Source: Simmondsia chinensis
Taxonomy: Eukaryota; Streptophyta; Magnoliopsida; Caryophyllales; Simmondsiaceae
DNA: 64,000 bases
Direction: 5' to 3'
NCBI GenBank assembly: GCA_018398585.1
Contig: JAGTTD010000011.1
Location: forward strand, 11,699,846 to 11,763,845
Positions 31,921 through 41,533 of the stretch are shown one piece after another. The notes under the pieces are model-generated. The model was not told where the DNA came from, did not search any database, and saw only the letters and a list, made by a program, of their open reading frames with translations. Positions within the stretch are counted from its first letter, which is position 1. Each line of letters begins with the position of its first letter. The translations under genes were made by a program, and so were the position numbers.

Positions 31921-32404
31921 TGGGTACCGTGGGTCAACACAACGAAGAAATGAATTAAGGTTGTTAATCAACTGCTTCACCTCTTTGCCTGGCTACTTCG
32001 CTTTGTTTCGACTGAGATGGGTTGGGAAAATTGGGGTTCCAACAGGGGGCGAAGCACAGGAGAATGAAGAAGAAATTGCTTCCAATTTCTTTTGATGTTT
32101 AAAAATTATTTTACTTATTATCTATTTTATTTAATTAAGAGGAAGTTATATTTTAGTATATTAAATGAGTAATTATCAAGTACAATTGAAGTATATTGAA
32201 CAAATCAAATATCAAATTAATTATTAGTTGGGGTATTATTTGATTTTTGAACTTAAATATAGCATGGATGGGTGAGACACCAATTAAAAAATTAAAAGAG
32301 AACGACAAAAAATTGGCAATAAAAAATAGCCAAAAAAGGTGCCTAATTTTTACAAATCAACGAGCTTTAACTTTTTCAACCAAAATTTTAACTCTTACTT
32401 GAAC
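31921..32404 (-). other. CACTA 5' flank between minisatellite and subterminal repeats
   Basis: A GC-richer piece (31960-32090) and an AT-rich piece. By position it could be the transposase promoter and first exon (reading leftward); no motif was found to prove it. Confidence 0.35.
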
Positions 32405-32594
32405 CTATTAACGACGGTTTGTGGATAGAATTAATGACCATATTTAGTGCCCGTCGTTATAAGCCCAGCATGTATCACCCTTTAACGACGGCGTATTAAT
32501 CCCATCACAACTAGGCACTGCACACACACTTTTAACGACAAATAAAAATTTTGGTCGTTATTTTTGGTCATTAAAAGCCAACTTTTTTGTAGTG
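32405..32594 (-). repeat. CACTA subterminal repeats and terminus
   Basis: TTAACGACGG, GTCGTTATAAG, TTTAACGACGGCG, TTTAACGACAAA and GGTCGTTATTT occur within 190 bp. The terminus CAACTTTTTTGTAGTG ends at 32594. Confidence 0.8.
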
Positions 32595-33664
32595 CTAGTA
32601 GTTAGTCACGATAGTGATATCCTTACATGCTTTTCACATATAGCTCAAATCGCCATGAACGCTCGTAGGAATAAAGGAGCAAAATGCTTTAAATACTCTA
32701 AGTTTCAGAAAGGCCCAAAGGCTAAGATTCTTTTAAACATTCTGACAAAAATAAAAACTACTCCAATCAAACAAACAAAGAGGTAAAACATTCCATTAAG
32801 ACCCCTAATAGGCTATCCGTCTTGTTAAAATAAATGATGTTTTAAACACCCTACTAAGAGGTACGTTGGGGTAGATGCCCTATTAAGGTTCATAAGTGAC
32901 TACGCACCCGGTTACAAGCTGCGATGACTTAAACACCCTATTTGAAGCTAGATACCTCGTTACACATCCTGTTTAGGTCATACACTTTATTAACCTCAGG
33001 TAAAGCTCAAAAAACAAATGAAGGACAACTAAGAAGAGCCTAAATAGAGAGTTGAACACCTCCATTGGTCGGGCAAACATTATGCAATAGTGAGTGATGG
33101 TTAAAAGACAGACATGTAATATACTCCATGGCCGAACATGGAATGACCGAAGTTCACCCACAAAGTAAGTAACTATATGTTTATAATACTTGCCTAGTAC
33201 TTACTGGCTCGGTGCTTGCTGACCTGGTACTTACTTGCCTGGTACATTGATATATCTATAGTCATGCCCTCCCCAAATAAATAAGTGGCAAATAAATAGC
33301 ACCAAGCATCGAGCATAAACAGGGCTAGCCAGGATGGGCTAGCCAGAACAGGGCGGAAATTCTTTATAAAAAGGGAGGAGGGGGAGAATGAAGGAAGGCA
33401 AGATATATAGAGGGAAGAGGCTTCTCACATATCCCACACCTCCCCTCCTCTCTTACGCCTCTTCCTCCCCTCTTGTTTCACGATTTCCTCTTCAGAGCAA
33501 TAATCATTCAGGCCTCCTATTCCCCTTAAGCTAAGTATTTTATGTCTTTTATATCTATTTATTACCTGCTTTCATTACTATGTTGTGAGATTAAAATTGA
33601 CTTAAGCGTCGAAGGGGTCTCTCATGGGTTGCCCCACGGGCCCCTCTAATTTTTTGTTTGAATC
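32595..33664 (+). repeat. LTR-like block with TATA box, family unknown
   Basis: No coding signal. The left half has diverged repeats (ACACCCTA(C/T)T... at 32846 and 32930; ACTTACTGGCTCGG... and ACTTACTTGCC... at 33200-33242). A TATA box at 33363 is followed by a long CT-rich stretch (33420-33530), as in gypsy U3-R-U5. No terminal TG/CA pair or primer site could be fixed. It is followed directly by integrase of element D, which is truncated here. Confidence 0.4.
33363..33374 (+). promoter_or_regulatory. TATA box of LTR-like block
   Basis: TTTATAAAAAGG followed by a purine-rich and then CT-rich region. Confidence 0.5.
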
Positions 33665-34709
33665 TTGTAGGAAATATTAAGCTGGGTGTGTAGCTGGAGC
33701 TTGAGTTTAGCTTATTCTAACGAACCCCACCTCAAGCACAATTCCCATACGATGAATAAGCACACTGACCAAATTCATTGTAAACACATGTGTTGGCTAC
33801 ACGCTTCTCCAGTTGGAGGGCATTCTAGCAGAGATGCAACATTGTGGAGGATTAAGTCTATCTTTTATCTTAAAGGAATGGGTCACACTATATCTGAGTT
33901 TGTCAAGAAATGTGTTGTATGTTAGTCTTGCAAGCATGAAAATGTGGCAACCCCTGGTCTAATTCAGCCCATCCCTATTCCTGATGTGATATGGACTGAT
34001 ATATAAATGGACTTTATTGAAGGTTTAACAAAGTCCTTTGGTAAAGATGCCATTTTGTAGTGGTTGACAGGTTAAGTAAGTATGGTCATTTTATTGCTCT
34101 AGCTCATCCCTACACTGCTCTAAGCTCAAGTATACATGGATAATGTATACAAACTACATGGTATACCTCACCTTATTGTCAATGATTGAGATCCCATTTT
34201 CCGAAGTGACTTTTGGCAAGCTCTTTTTTCAATCCGAAGAGTTAATCAAATGTTATCGTTTTGCCTACAATCCACTGACTAATGGTCAATCAAAGGTAGT
34301 GAATTGCAGACTTGAAACTTACTTCAGGTATATTCATGGATCTAATCCTACCTATTTGGCTAAATGGCTTCCTCTTGAGAAACAATGGTGTAACCCCACA
34401 TGGCACACTTTTACCAATACTACACCTTATGAAGTCCTCTATGGTCAAGCATCTCCTCTCCATCTTCCTTACTTGCCTAATGAAGTGGAAGTAGAAGCTA
34501 TCAGCAATAGCCTACTGTGCAGAGAGGAGATGATCAAGGTTCTTAAATTTCATTTGGCCAGAGCCCAAAACTGCATGACACTGATAGCTAACAAGAAGAA
34601 GACTAATTGTTCTTTCATTGTTGGGGATTCGGTCTATCTTAAACTTCATCCTTATAGGCAGATTTCAGTGGATGCACGTGCAAATCAGAAGTTGGCTCCA
34701 AAATACTTA
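33665..34709 (+). pseudogene. int: Integrase of element D, left part
   Basis: Sense Ty3/gypsy integrase. The zinc-binding part is CWLHASPVGGHSSRDATLW, then FYLKGMGHTISEFVKKCVVC (33790-33930). The core is IPIPDVIWTDI-stop-MDFIEGLTKSFGKDA (first Asp), then VSMIEIPFSEVTFGKLFF-like, FAYNPLTNGQSKVVN (about 34260; usual YHPQTDGQTEVVN). The C-terminal part is TTPYEVLYGQASPLHLPYLP and FIVGDSVYLKLHPYRQISVD. Several stops (after VVC, after WTDI) and a damaged second-Asp region (the SDRDP box is not recognisable) inactivate it. It ends abruptly at KLAPKY, where DNA of element C begins. Confidence 0.85.
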
Positions 34710-34762
34710 AGGATAAAAGAGAGATAAAAGAGATATTTCAGTGGATGCACATGCAAATTAGA
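34710..34762. other. Patchwork junction between elements D and C
   Basis: After CCAAAATACTT of D come 24 bp like the C LTR (AAGGATAAAAGAGAGATAAA...), then about 29 bp of D sequence again (TTTCAGTGGATGCACATGCA...), then the C LTR proper from GATCTTGATC. There is no 5-bp target duplication here. Confidence 0.75.
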
Positions 34763-35201
34763 TCTTGATCATAACCTAAAGATAAAAGAGTATGAGATGA
34801 GGTAAGAAGTAAATTAGGTGAAGATTAGAGAGAATTAGGTGAAATCAAGAGAGAATAGAGAAGAGAAGTTGAGAGAATTATAGTTGAGAGAGAAAGAATT
34901 ATAGTTGAGAGAGAAAGAGATATGAATTATCATTCATCTTATGAAATTACAATGGAAGAACACTACTCCTTATACTAATCCTAGCCAAGAGAAGAACAAG
35001 GGAAAATATCTAGCAACAAAATATCTGGCTTCCTAACTAACTAACTACTTGACCTCTAACCAACGTTGAGAGCAACTAAGGAAAATACAAGCTAATACAC
35101 GGCCGATGAACTAAAAGAAGTAGTAAATTTCCTTATCCTAATGACTTGACTACTTTATTACAACTAAAGAACTATTATTACTTAATTCCACATATCCCAT
35201 T
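34761..35201 (-). repeat. 3' LTR of element C, outer part
   Basis: Homologous to 48272-48700. It is interrupted at 35202 by element G, continuing as 43712-43732 (TTCTAGAATCATGACA). The first roughly 17 bp of the outer end are replaced by the patchwork junction. Confidence 0.85.
35197..35201. repeat. Target duplication CCATT, left copy
   Basis: CCATT here and at 43712-43716 flanks copia element G exactly. Confidence 0.93.
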
Positions 35202-37404
35202 TGTTGGGAAAAAGATATGAATTTTGTTGAAAAATAAACTCTGATGCAGACTATTGGGTTCACAGTTCTCAACTATGGTCACAACAATAGGCACCTATTA
35301 GAGCACTTAGAGTAGGAGACCCTTCTCGCTACCTAAGCCCCCGGTAGGAGAGTCACGCTTCATGAAACCTCACGTGCGAGAGTTCCCGGGAATAGGTTTA
35401 TTTCTATAAACCCTTTGCCCTAATACCGGTTGTTGGGATGAAGTTCAAAAGTTCTCCCTAAAGATTACGTAGCGGAACAGGTTTAGAATTCATAACTCTA
35501 AACCTAGGGTTGATTTAAAATTCCTAATTTTAAATCTACTAACTTAAATTCATAATTTAAATCAACAGATCTAAATTCTTAATTTAGATCTACATGCCTT
35601 TTACTCTAATACATTCATAACAATACATAAACTTAAACAGGCATAATAACGGATACTGTAAATAAATAGAAAAGTGAAAAAGAATAAAGAAAGAAGAACA
35701 TACCTGAAATTGCTCCAATAATAAAGAAAACCAGAAAGACAATAATATTCTTCAAAACCGAGACCCCGAGACCTTCTACGCAATGACCTCGAACTGCCCG
35801 GAGGGTGGGCTCCGAAAAATATTAAACTGGGTCTCCGAAACAATTTCAGAAATGCTAAAGAATTAGTTTGAACTCCAATGCCAAACCTCGCAATAAGCCC
35901 CTTTATTTATAGAAATATACCGGAGTGAAAAAATCTAATTTTAATCGAAAAAGGATTTGCCAGTTAACATCAAAACGCAGCGTTTCATTTAAAAACAGGT
36001 TCAAAACGCCATGTTTAGTAACAGTGCAACCACCTCTGAAGGCCAGTCACCGCGTGCCACGTGTCGCGCCCTGATTGGCTGATACCGGCGCATGCGGATC
36101 CCCTTTTGTTTCTCCAGTGTCATGCGCTGGTTGGCCCATCCGCGAATACTCGGATCGCGACTGTTTTAAATGCGATTTTGATTATTTTTTGTTTGCTTTG
36201 TTTTCACATGTAAAAATTCATCTTATGAATTTTAATTTTCAAAAAATTATTTTATTTTATAATTTTTAATATTTATTCATCTCATGAGTAATGTTTGGCA
36301 AAATTAATTTACACATCTTATGGATAAATAATTCATCTTATGAATTCTTTAATATTTTTTCAATGGCAATAAATACAGAGGCTTGCGTAGAGACCTCGGG
36401 GACAATTTAAATCTAGCTCCAAATGGGTTAAATTAAATCATCTCATGATATTAATTTAATTACCATTTAATGAGACTTAATTCCACTAAATAAATCTCAC
36501 TGCACTCCAGACTTAAATTATTTATTCGATATCTCCCTAATATACTGTATTGATGACAACAACCCCTCCACTAGATGTCCATGACAAAGGATAAATATAA
36601 CTACTACCATTATTCTTCTCACAACTTCTCCATTAGTTACCGACTCGCCCTTCACTGAATAATTCATTTATACTTGAACATATTCACAGTATAAATCCCA
36701 AATGTCAAACAATTGGAATACTTTGGCCAAAATTTTCGAACCATTCAAATATTTGCGAATCAACTAAGGGGACATCTATATCTCATATGAGACTGTAGAT
36801 TCCCTATTGAATACCTGATCCTTGTCACACTTCACGCCGCTACCCAGTGTACGTGGAATTTTAGTCATTTATTTTAGACCTTACTTATAGTACACCAAAG
36901 TAGCTAACGCTCTATGCACAACTCCAGAATACCCTCAGGATTTAGAGTCATCGTTCAAACCGTACAATTCGAATCACCCATCTCCGATAGTAGTCTAGAA
37001 ATAAGTAACCCACATGGTCCAACTCAGTGTGTCAAACACACTAACCTAACACTTTTGGATCTCCATCCACATGACCAAGACAAGCCATTTAAAGTGTCAC
37101 GTTATAGTCTTAACATAAAAGTGGTCCAGACTTGTCTTGAACTACGAGTCTTTCAAACAACAATCCATATCATTTGTTCCAAGTTTATATGTGGCTTAGT
37201 CTCATAAACCACTTAGAACAAACATGTAAATTGTAGTTTGAGGACTACACCCATCTCATGGATGTCTCCCGAAAGAAAATCACATGCAGTATAAATGTTC
37301 AAATACACAAATTTAACTAAGAAACGACTGGGACTTCAATTTTATTTATTAATTAAAATAATATATCTACAATAAATCTAGATTTCAGGACGCTGTTTCT
37401 AACA
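35202..37404 (-). repeat. 3' LTR of element G
   Basis: 2203 bp, plus strand TGTTGGGAAAAAG...GTTTCTAACA. The antisense TATA box is near 35899-35912. A GC-rich island lies at 36040-36160. The 97-codon plus-strand frame at 36914-37207 is not considered a gene. Confidence 0.93.
35899..35912 (-). promoter_or_regulatory. TATA box of element G LTR
   Basis: The minus strand reads CTATAAATAAAGGG. The same box is in the other LTR near 42230 and in the solo LTR near 44480. Confidence 0.65.
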
Positions 37405-37415
37405 ATCTCCCACTT
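37405..37415 (-). other. Polypurine tract of element G
   Basis: The minus strand reads AAGTGGGAGAT next to the LTR; element F has the same at 62003-62013. Confidence 0.8.
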
Positions 37416-38280
37416 GTCCTAAATCCAATTCATGACAAAGTACATACTCACCCCTTTTAAGTTTAAACCAGAAATCTACTGAGCCCAACCCTTAATGAGC
37501 ACAATTACTCTATTGTGAAGTTAGCAATACAATATTGCTTGATATTCCTTTCACTAATGGCTCCCACTCCAAGGGTAAAGACATACTTAGACGTCGAACG
37601 TCTATCATATTAATCTGACTGGAAGTCTTAAATCAGTATAACCAACTAGAACAAGCTCATCACTTTGAAAGATCAGCATAGGATCTCTAGTTCTTCTCAA
37701 AAATTAGAGAAAACATTTCACTGCTACCTAGTCCTTTGGACCCAGATTAGAGTAACACGTGCATACTATCCCATAGCATAGTAGACATCAAGTCTCGTGT
37801 ACAACATGGCATACCTGAGGCTCCCACAGCGAAAGCATATGGAATATTCCTCAATTGCTCCTCGTATTGAGTTGTCCTAGAACACTACTCAAAAGAGATA
37901 GGGACTCCATGCTATACCTTGACAACATCTTGTTAATATAAATGGCTAAAGAAAGATCCAACATCCTACTCTTACGGCCTCGCAGAAGCTTAATCCTAAG
38001 AGTAGAGCTGGCTTCTCCTATGTCTTTCATATTGCGCTATCATGACAACCAAGTCTTGCGCTATCATTCTCAATGAGTAGTATATCGTTGACATATAACA
38101 CTAAGAAAGTCACTACTCTCTCTTAATATCGTTTGTACACGCATGATTTGAGCAACCGATTGCACAAAACTAGAACACTTGATTGCTTCATGGTGGCTAA
38201 AAGGATCCGATTCAATGCCACGATCAACCACTAAGGCTCCCGTTATGAACCTGTCAGGTGTCCTGACAATCATCCCACCA
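37416..38280 (-). pseudogene. pol: RT end and RNase H remnants of element G
   Basis: The minus strand carries VLYVNDILLIEND at about 38065-38105 (RT catalytic box, YVDD with Asp changed to Asn), directly preceded by the integrase-RT linker (VRTPDRFITGALVV, 38200-38280), so most of RT is missing. Further left are an RT-RNase H segment (VPYA-AVG and related pieces in shifting frames) and RNase H DELVLVGYTDLRLPV (37600-37670, usual GYTDSDF). The RNase H end is lost. Element F gives the intact order for comparison. Confidence 0.8.
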
Positions 38281-38690
38281 CACTTAAGCTCTCATGTACC
38301 AGGAACATTTTTGTTCCTATCAGTAGATGCATCTAATGCTCCCACTATAACTTAACTTATGTCTAGCTGTTCAGAATTATTATCATTTTTCTTTAATACT
38401 ATTTTGTTTTTATTTTTATAGCTTACTTGCAAAAACCTTCTCTAAGTGTTTCTCATTATTCACATATGTAAGGAAAAACAACATGAATAAATCATAAACA
38501 CATGTTCCTTAGTAAATAAAAATTCTAATTCTTGTAATAAAGGTTCACAACCATATACAAAAAATGAATAACTATTATTCTTCAAACCACATAAATCAAA
38601 TTCCTATCCCATGCAGGTACAAATAAACAAAACCTTTTAAAACAAAAAAACTCTAACACTAAAGACTAAGCTAACGCATCCTACTACTAA
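38281..38690 (-). other. Linker remnant and deletion region of element G
   Basis: Integrase C-terminal linker (LDASTDRNKNVPGT, compare LDTPTVRVENVLST of element F) followed by AT-rich DNA without coding signal. The integrase core expected here is absent. Confidence 0.65.
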
Positions 38691-38875
38691 GACTGCCACT
38701 CTTGTATAGCCTTCAGCTGTCAGGTACAGCTCCCGTCATGTAGCTTCCTGGTTAGCCTGAGCCCCTGTAACATATTACAGACTTTGTTAGTTGAACATGA
38801 GTCCACACACCAGGAATCTAGTGAACTCACAATTACACAAGACTCAAATCAGTGAGATATCAACATACTTTCACC
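38690..38875 (-). pseudogene. Aspartic protease remnant of element G
   Basis: The minus strand reads LDSWCVDSCSTNKVCN, then LQGLRLTRKLHDGSCT. The copia protease start is W-VDSGATNHVCN, so the catalytic DSG reads DSC (38795-38803), which would abolish activity. It follows the zinc knuckle of gag. Stops follow after about 30 codons. Confidence 0.75.
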
Positions 38876-39697
38876 AGATGGTTTAGCTGTCTTTGTAGGA
38901 AAAGTAGCCAAGTACTTTATGCAGTTTCTCTTTTAGTGGCCCATCTTTCCGCAAAAGTGACACTTTTCTTTTGCTGGCCTTTTGTTAGGATTAGTTGCTA
39001 CACTAGCAACCTTGCCTTTACCTTTTTTTCCAGTCGGTTCCTTATTCTGCTTGCCCCCACTAGTCCTCGATACCTGAGTCAAGTGGACACTCCCCTTGGC
39101 TCGCATAACACCCTCTGCTACCTGTAGCTCTTTCATCAGCTCAGGTAATGAATAATCCTTATTATTTATTATGTAGTTCAGCCTAAACTGAGTAAAAGAG
39201 CCGAACAGAGAGCTGAGGATGATGTCCTGTTGAGACTGACTATCAATCTTAGCACCCAAAATCTCCAACTCAGACAAGAACGCCATCATTTTCATGACGT
39301 GCCCTTGAACTGGGGACCCTTCTGACATCCTCATGTTCAAGAGCTTCCTCATCAGCTCTTGCCTAGCTGCCCTATCTTGGCCACCAAACATTTCCTTTAA
39401 ATGTTTGATCATCTAAGCTGTTGTTTCCATCTCAAGCATCTGATGCTTAGGTACATTGGTCACGGAGGCCAAAATGTAGCATCTGGCTAACTCATTAGCC
39501 TTATTCCAGCGTTCATAACGCTCTTTAACAGCAACTGCAGAATTATTAGCACGCACCGTAGGTCGAGCTTCAGTGAGAACAAACTTATGACCCTCATGTA
39601 TTAATACTATGTCCAGGTTCATTTTTCAGGTGAAGTAATTCGGTCCAGTTAAAGCATTATCTTTCAGAATTGAGTGAAGTGCACCAGTCGCAGCCAT
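38876..39697 (-). pseudogene. gag: gag of element G (copia type) with CCHC knuckle
   Basis: Starts at the ATG at 39697 (MAATGALHSILKDNALTGP). A nonsense codon replaces Trp before KMNLDIVLIHEGHKFVL. The capsid-like core continues YERWNKANELARCYILASV, and after a second nonsense codon (39413) MIKHLKEMFGGQDRAARQEL, VMKMMAFLSELEILGAKID and ILSSLFGSFTQFRLNYIIN. It ends in a basic linker (KKGKGK) and the knuckle CHFCGKMGH-stop-KRNC (38920-38960). This is the copia gag family. At least three single-base nonsense changes; otherwise full length, about 265 codons. Confidence 0.92.
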
Positions 39698-40259
39698 TTC
39701 AAAAATACTGTAAATGCAAACAACCGGGTAACTACCTTATATAAGTCATGTATAATGCAGTGATATATATATTCTTTCAATTTAGCATACACAATAAGTC
39801 AGATATCTACCAAACTGTACTATCATGCATACAATGATGACCCAAACACACCACTTCTTACTCCCCGGCAGCGGGGTCGCACGAAGCTAGTTCAGGTGAG
39901 AACTATTCTCAACTAACCTGTTTTTCTTGTAACTCTTACTAAACATGATTAACTCACCACTTTACCTTAGTCTCTAACATGACACAATAGAGCTCCTCGG
40001 GGAGGCGAATGCATCATGCTAGTCAAGTGTAAACCATTACCTAAACCTCCATACAAATACACGAAATACTCCACGGCAGAGTGGTCGCATCGCTTCTTTG
40101 CACTTTGGTTTATCCTAAAGAAGTATAACCCTGTAATCTGCAAACCGACATTCTCCGCAGGGAAGTCTATCTATCTACTATACTGCTAGACTGGTAACGG
40201 AGACCGTGAGGTTACAACAATTGAAAACTCGCTCCCACTTGATTTTTATAACCAGTGGT
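39698..40259 (-). other. Leader of element G, part next to gag
   Basis: Non-coding. The part 39850-40200 has GC-richer segments with related CTC(C/G)(C/G)CGG(C/G)(A/G)-G... words at 39865, 39996, 40070 and 40157. Confidence 0.5.
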
Positions 40260-40820
40260 CTTTAATTAACTTGCATTTACAACCTGGATTATCACATAAT
40301 CCCCTTTAGAATCTCATTCTTAAATCAACCAAAATTAATTAATTAATTTATTCAAAAATACTATCATTTTCAAGCATAGATTATCTTATAATCTCACATT
40401 AGAAATCTCATTCTAAAACCAATCAATAAAATTAATTAATTAATTTTAATTAAAATAATACCAATATTTAATTTAGATTATTACATAATCTACTTTTCAA
40501 AATCTAATTCCAAAATTAAATTAAAAAATAATTTTATTAATAGCGATTTTTGTGCTTAGACTACCCATAGTCTATTTTTCAGAATCTTATTCTAAAATCA
40601 AACAAGCTTAGACTATCCAATAGCCTAGTTTAGAATCTTATTTTAAAATTTAATTAACAAATTTTAACTTTTATTCTAAAATAAAGTTAACTTAGACTAT
40701 CTTATAGTCTATTTCAGAATCTTATTATAAAATAATCTCAAATAACTTTTATTTAAAATACTCTAATTTACAACTTAAATTATCTCATAATTTAATTTAG
40801 AATCACATTCTAAAAGAAAA
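40260..40820 (-). repeat. Array of about seven hairpin repeats in element G leader
   Basis: Each unit has a small palindrome (GGATTATCACATAATCC, AGATTATCTTATAATCT, TAGATTATTACATAATCTA, AGACTACCCATAGTCT, AGACTATCCAATAGCCT, AGACTATCTTATAGTCT, AAATTATCTCATAATTT) followed by (T)TTAGAATC(T)-ATTCTAAAA. Period 55-100 bp. Confidence 0.85.
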
Positions 40821-40939
40821 TTAAGTAATAATTGTTATGCAAATCAGTAAATAATTATTTTTTTTTAAAATACCTGACGCTGACAACTGCGTCAGAATTT
40901 TTTTTTATTAATTCTAAAGTTAAAATATTTAATTTAAAA

Positions 40940-41470
40940 ATAAATTCTGTTAAAAAAAAATTTAAAATAAATTAAATTTAATCTCATTAAATCAATTTTA
41001 TCCGATTTCGCATAAGATAGTTGAATCTAATCTCATTGGATTAACTTTATCCGTTATATAAAAAAATATTTAAATCTAATCTTATTAGATCAATTTGTCC
41101 GATTTCGTAAATCATGACTGAGAACATACAATCTCATTATACGAGCAACACAATCGCAAATTAATAGGTTGTTCCGAATTAATAATTAATTCATTAACGA
41201 TTCAAACAATTTAAATCGTCACTATAAACAATCTAGTTAACTATTAACTCTTTTAACCGATTTAAACAATTTAAATCGATACTTTAAAGCAATCTAATTA
41301 ACAATTAATTACTTTAATGATTCAAACAATTTAAATCACAAATATAAACAATCATCTCAATTAATTATTAATTCTTTATTGATTTAAATAATTTAAATCG
41401 CTAGGTCAAATTAAACTAATATTCTTCTTAATAAAATCTTTATTTTATTAAATTGTAAATCCATTTATTT
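40940..41470 (-). repeat. AT-rich tandem repeats in element G leader
   Basis: Two sets: about three units of 70 bp around AATCTAATCTCATT(A/G)GAT... with TTATCCGATTTCG (40975-41110), and four units of about 60 bp around GATTCAAACAATTTAAATCG (41195-41400). They lie between the primer site and the hairpin array. Confidence 0.75.
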
Positions 41471-41519
41471 TGATCTTATTATACCTAGTCATATATATTA
41501 TGAATGTAATTAGAGGCTA

Positions 41520-41531
41520 GCTCTGATACCA
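41520..41531 (-). other. Primer-binding site of element G (tRNA-Met)
   Basis: Plus GCTCTGATACCA, minus TGGTATCAGAGC; perfect, 2 bp from the LTR. Confidence 0.9.
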
Positions 41532-41533
41532 AT

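Larger units (their letters stand above)
28665..32594 (-). mobile_element. CACTA (En/Spm) transposon, truncated, antisense
   Basis: The right end is TTTTTTGTAGTG (32583-32594), the mirrored CACTACAAAAAA terminus of CACTA elements. Both ends carry clusters of TAACGAC/GTCGTTA subterminal motifs (28700-28865 and 32405-32575), which bind CACTA transposase in known families. Inside is the N-terminal part of a TNP2-type transposase on the minus strand and a 60-bp minisatellite upstream of it. The left end abuts the LTR of element L without a CACTA terminus, so that end is lost. Confidence 0.8.

Noticed and set aside
34143..34200. Intact integrase in element D
   Set aside because: Although 194 codons are open from 34143, the start is inside the core domain, the second-Asp region is not recognisable, and stops precede it.
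36914..37207. 97-codon plus-strand frame present in three copia LTRs (also 43221-43514 and 45341-45634)
   Set aside because: It is antisense to the element, lies in LTR DNA shared by recent copies, and is closed by an early stop in the LTR of F (about 61560), so its openness reflects shared ancestry.
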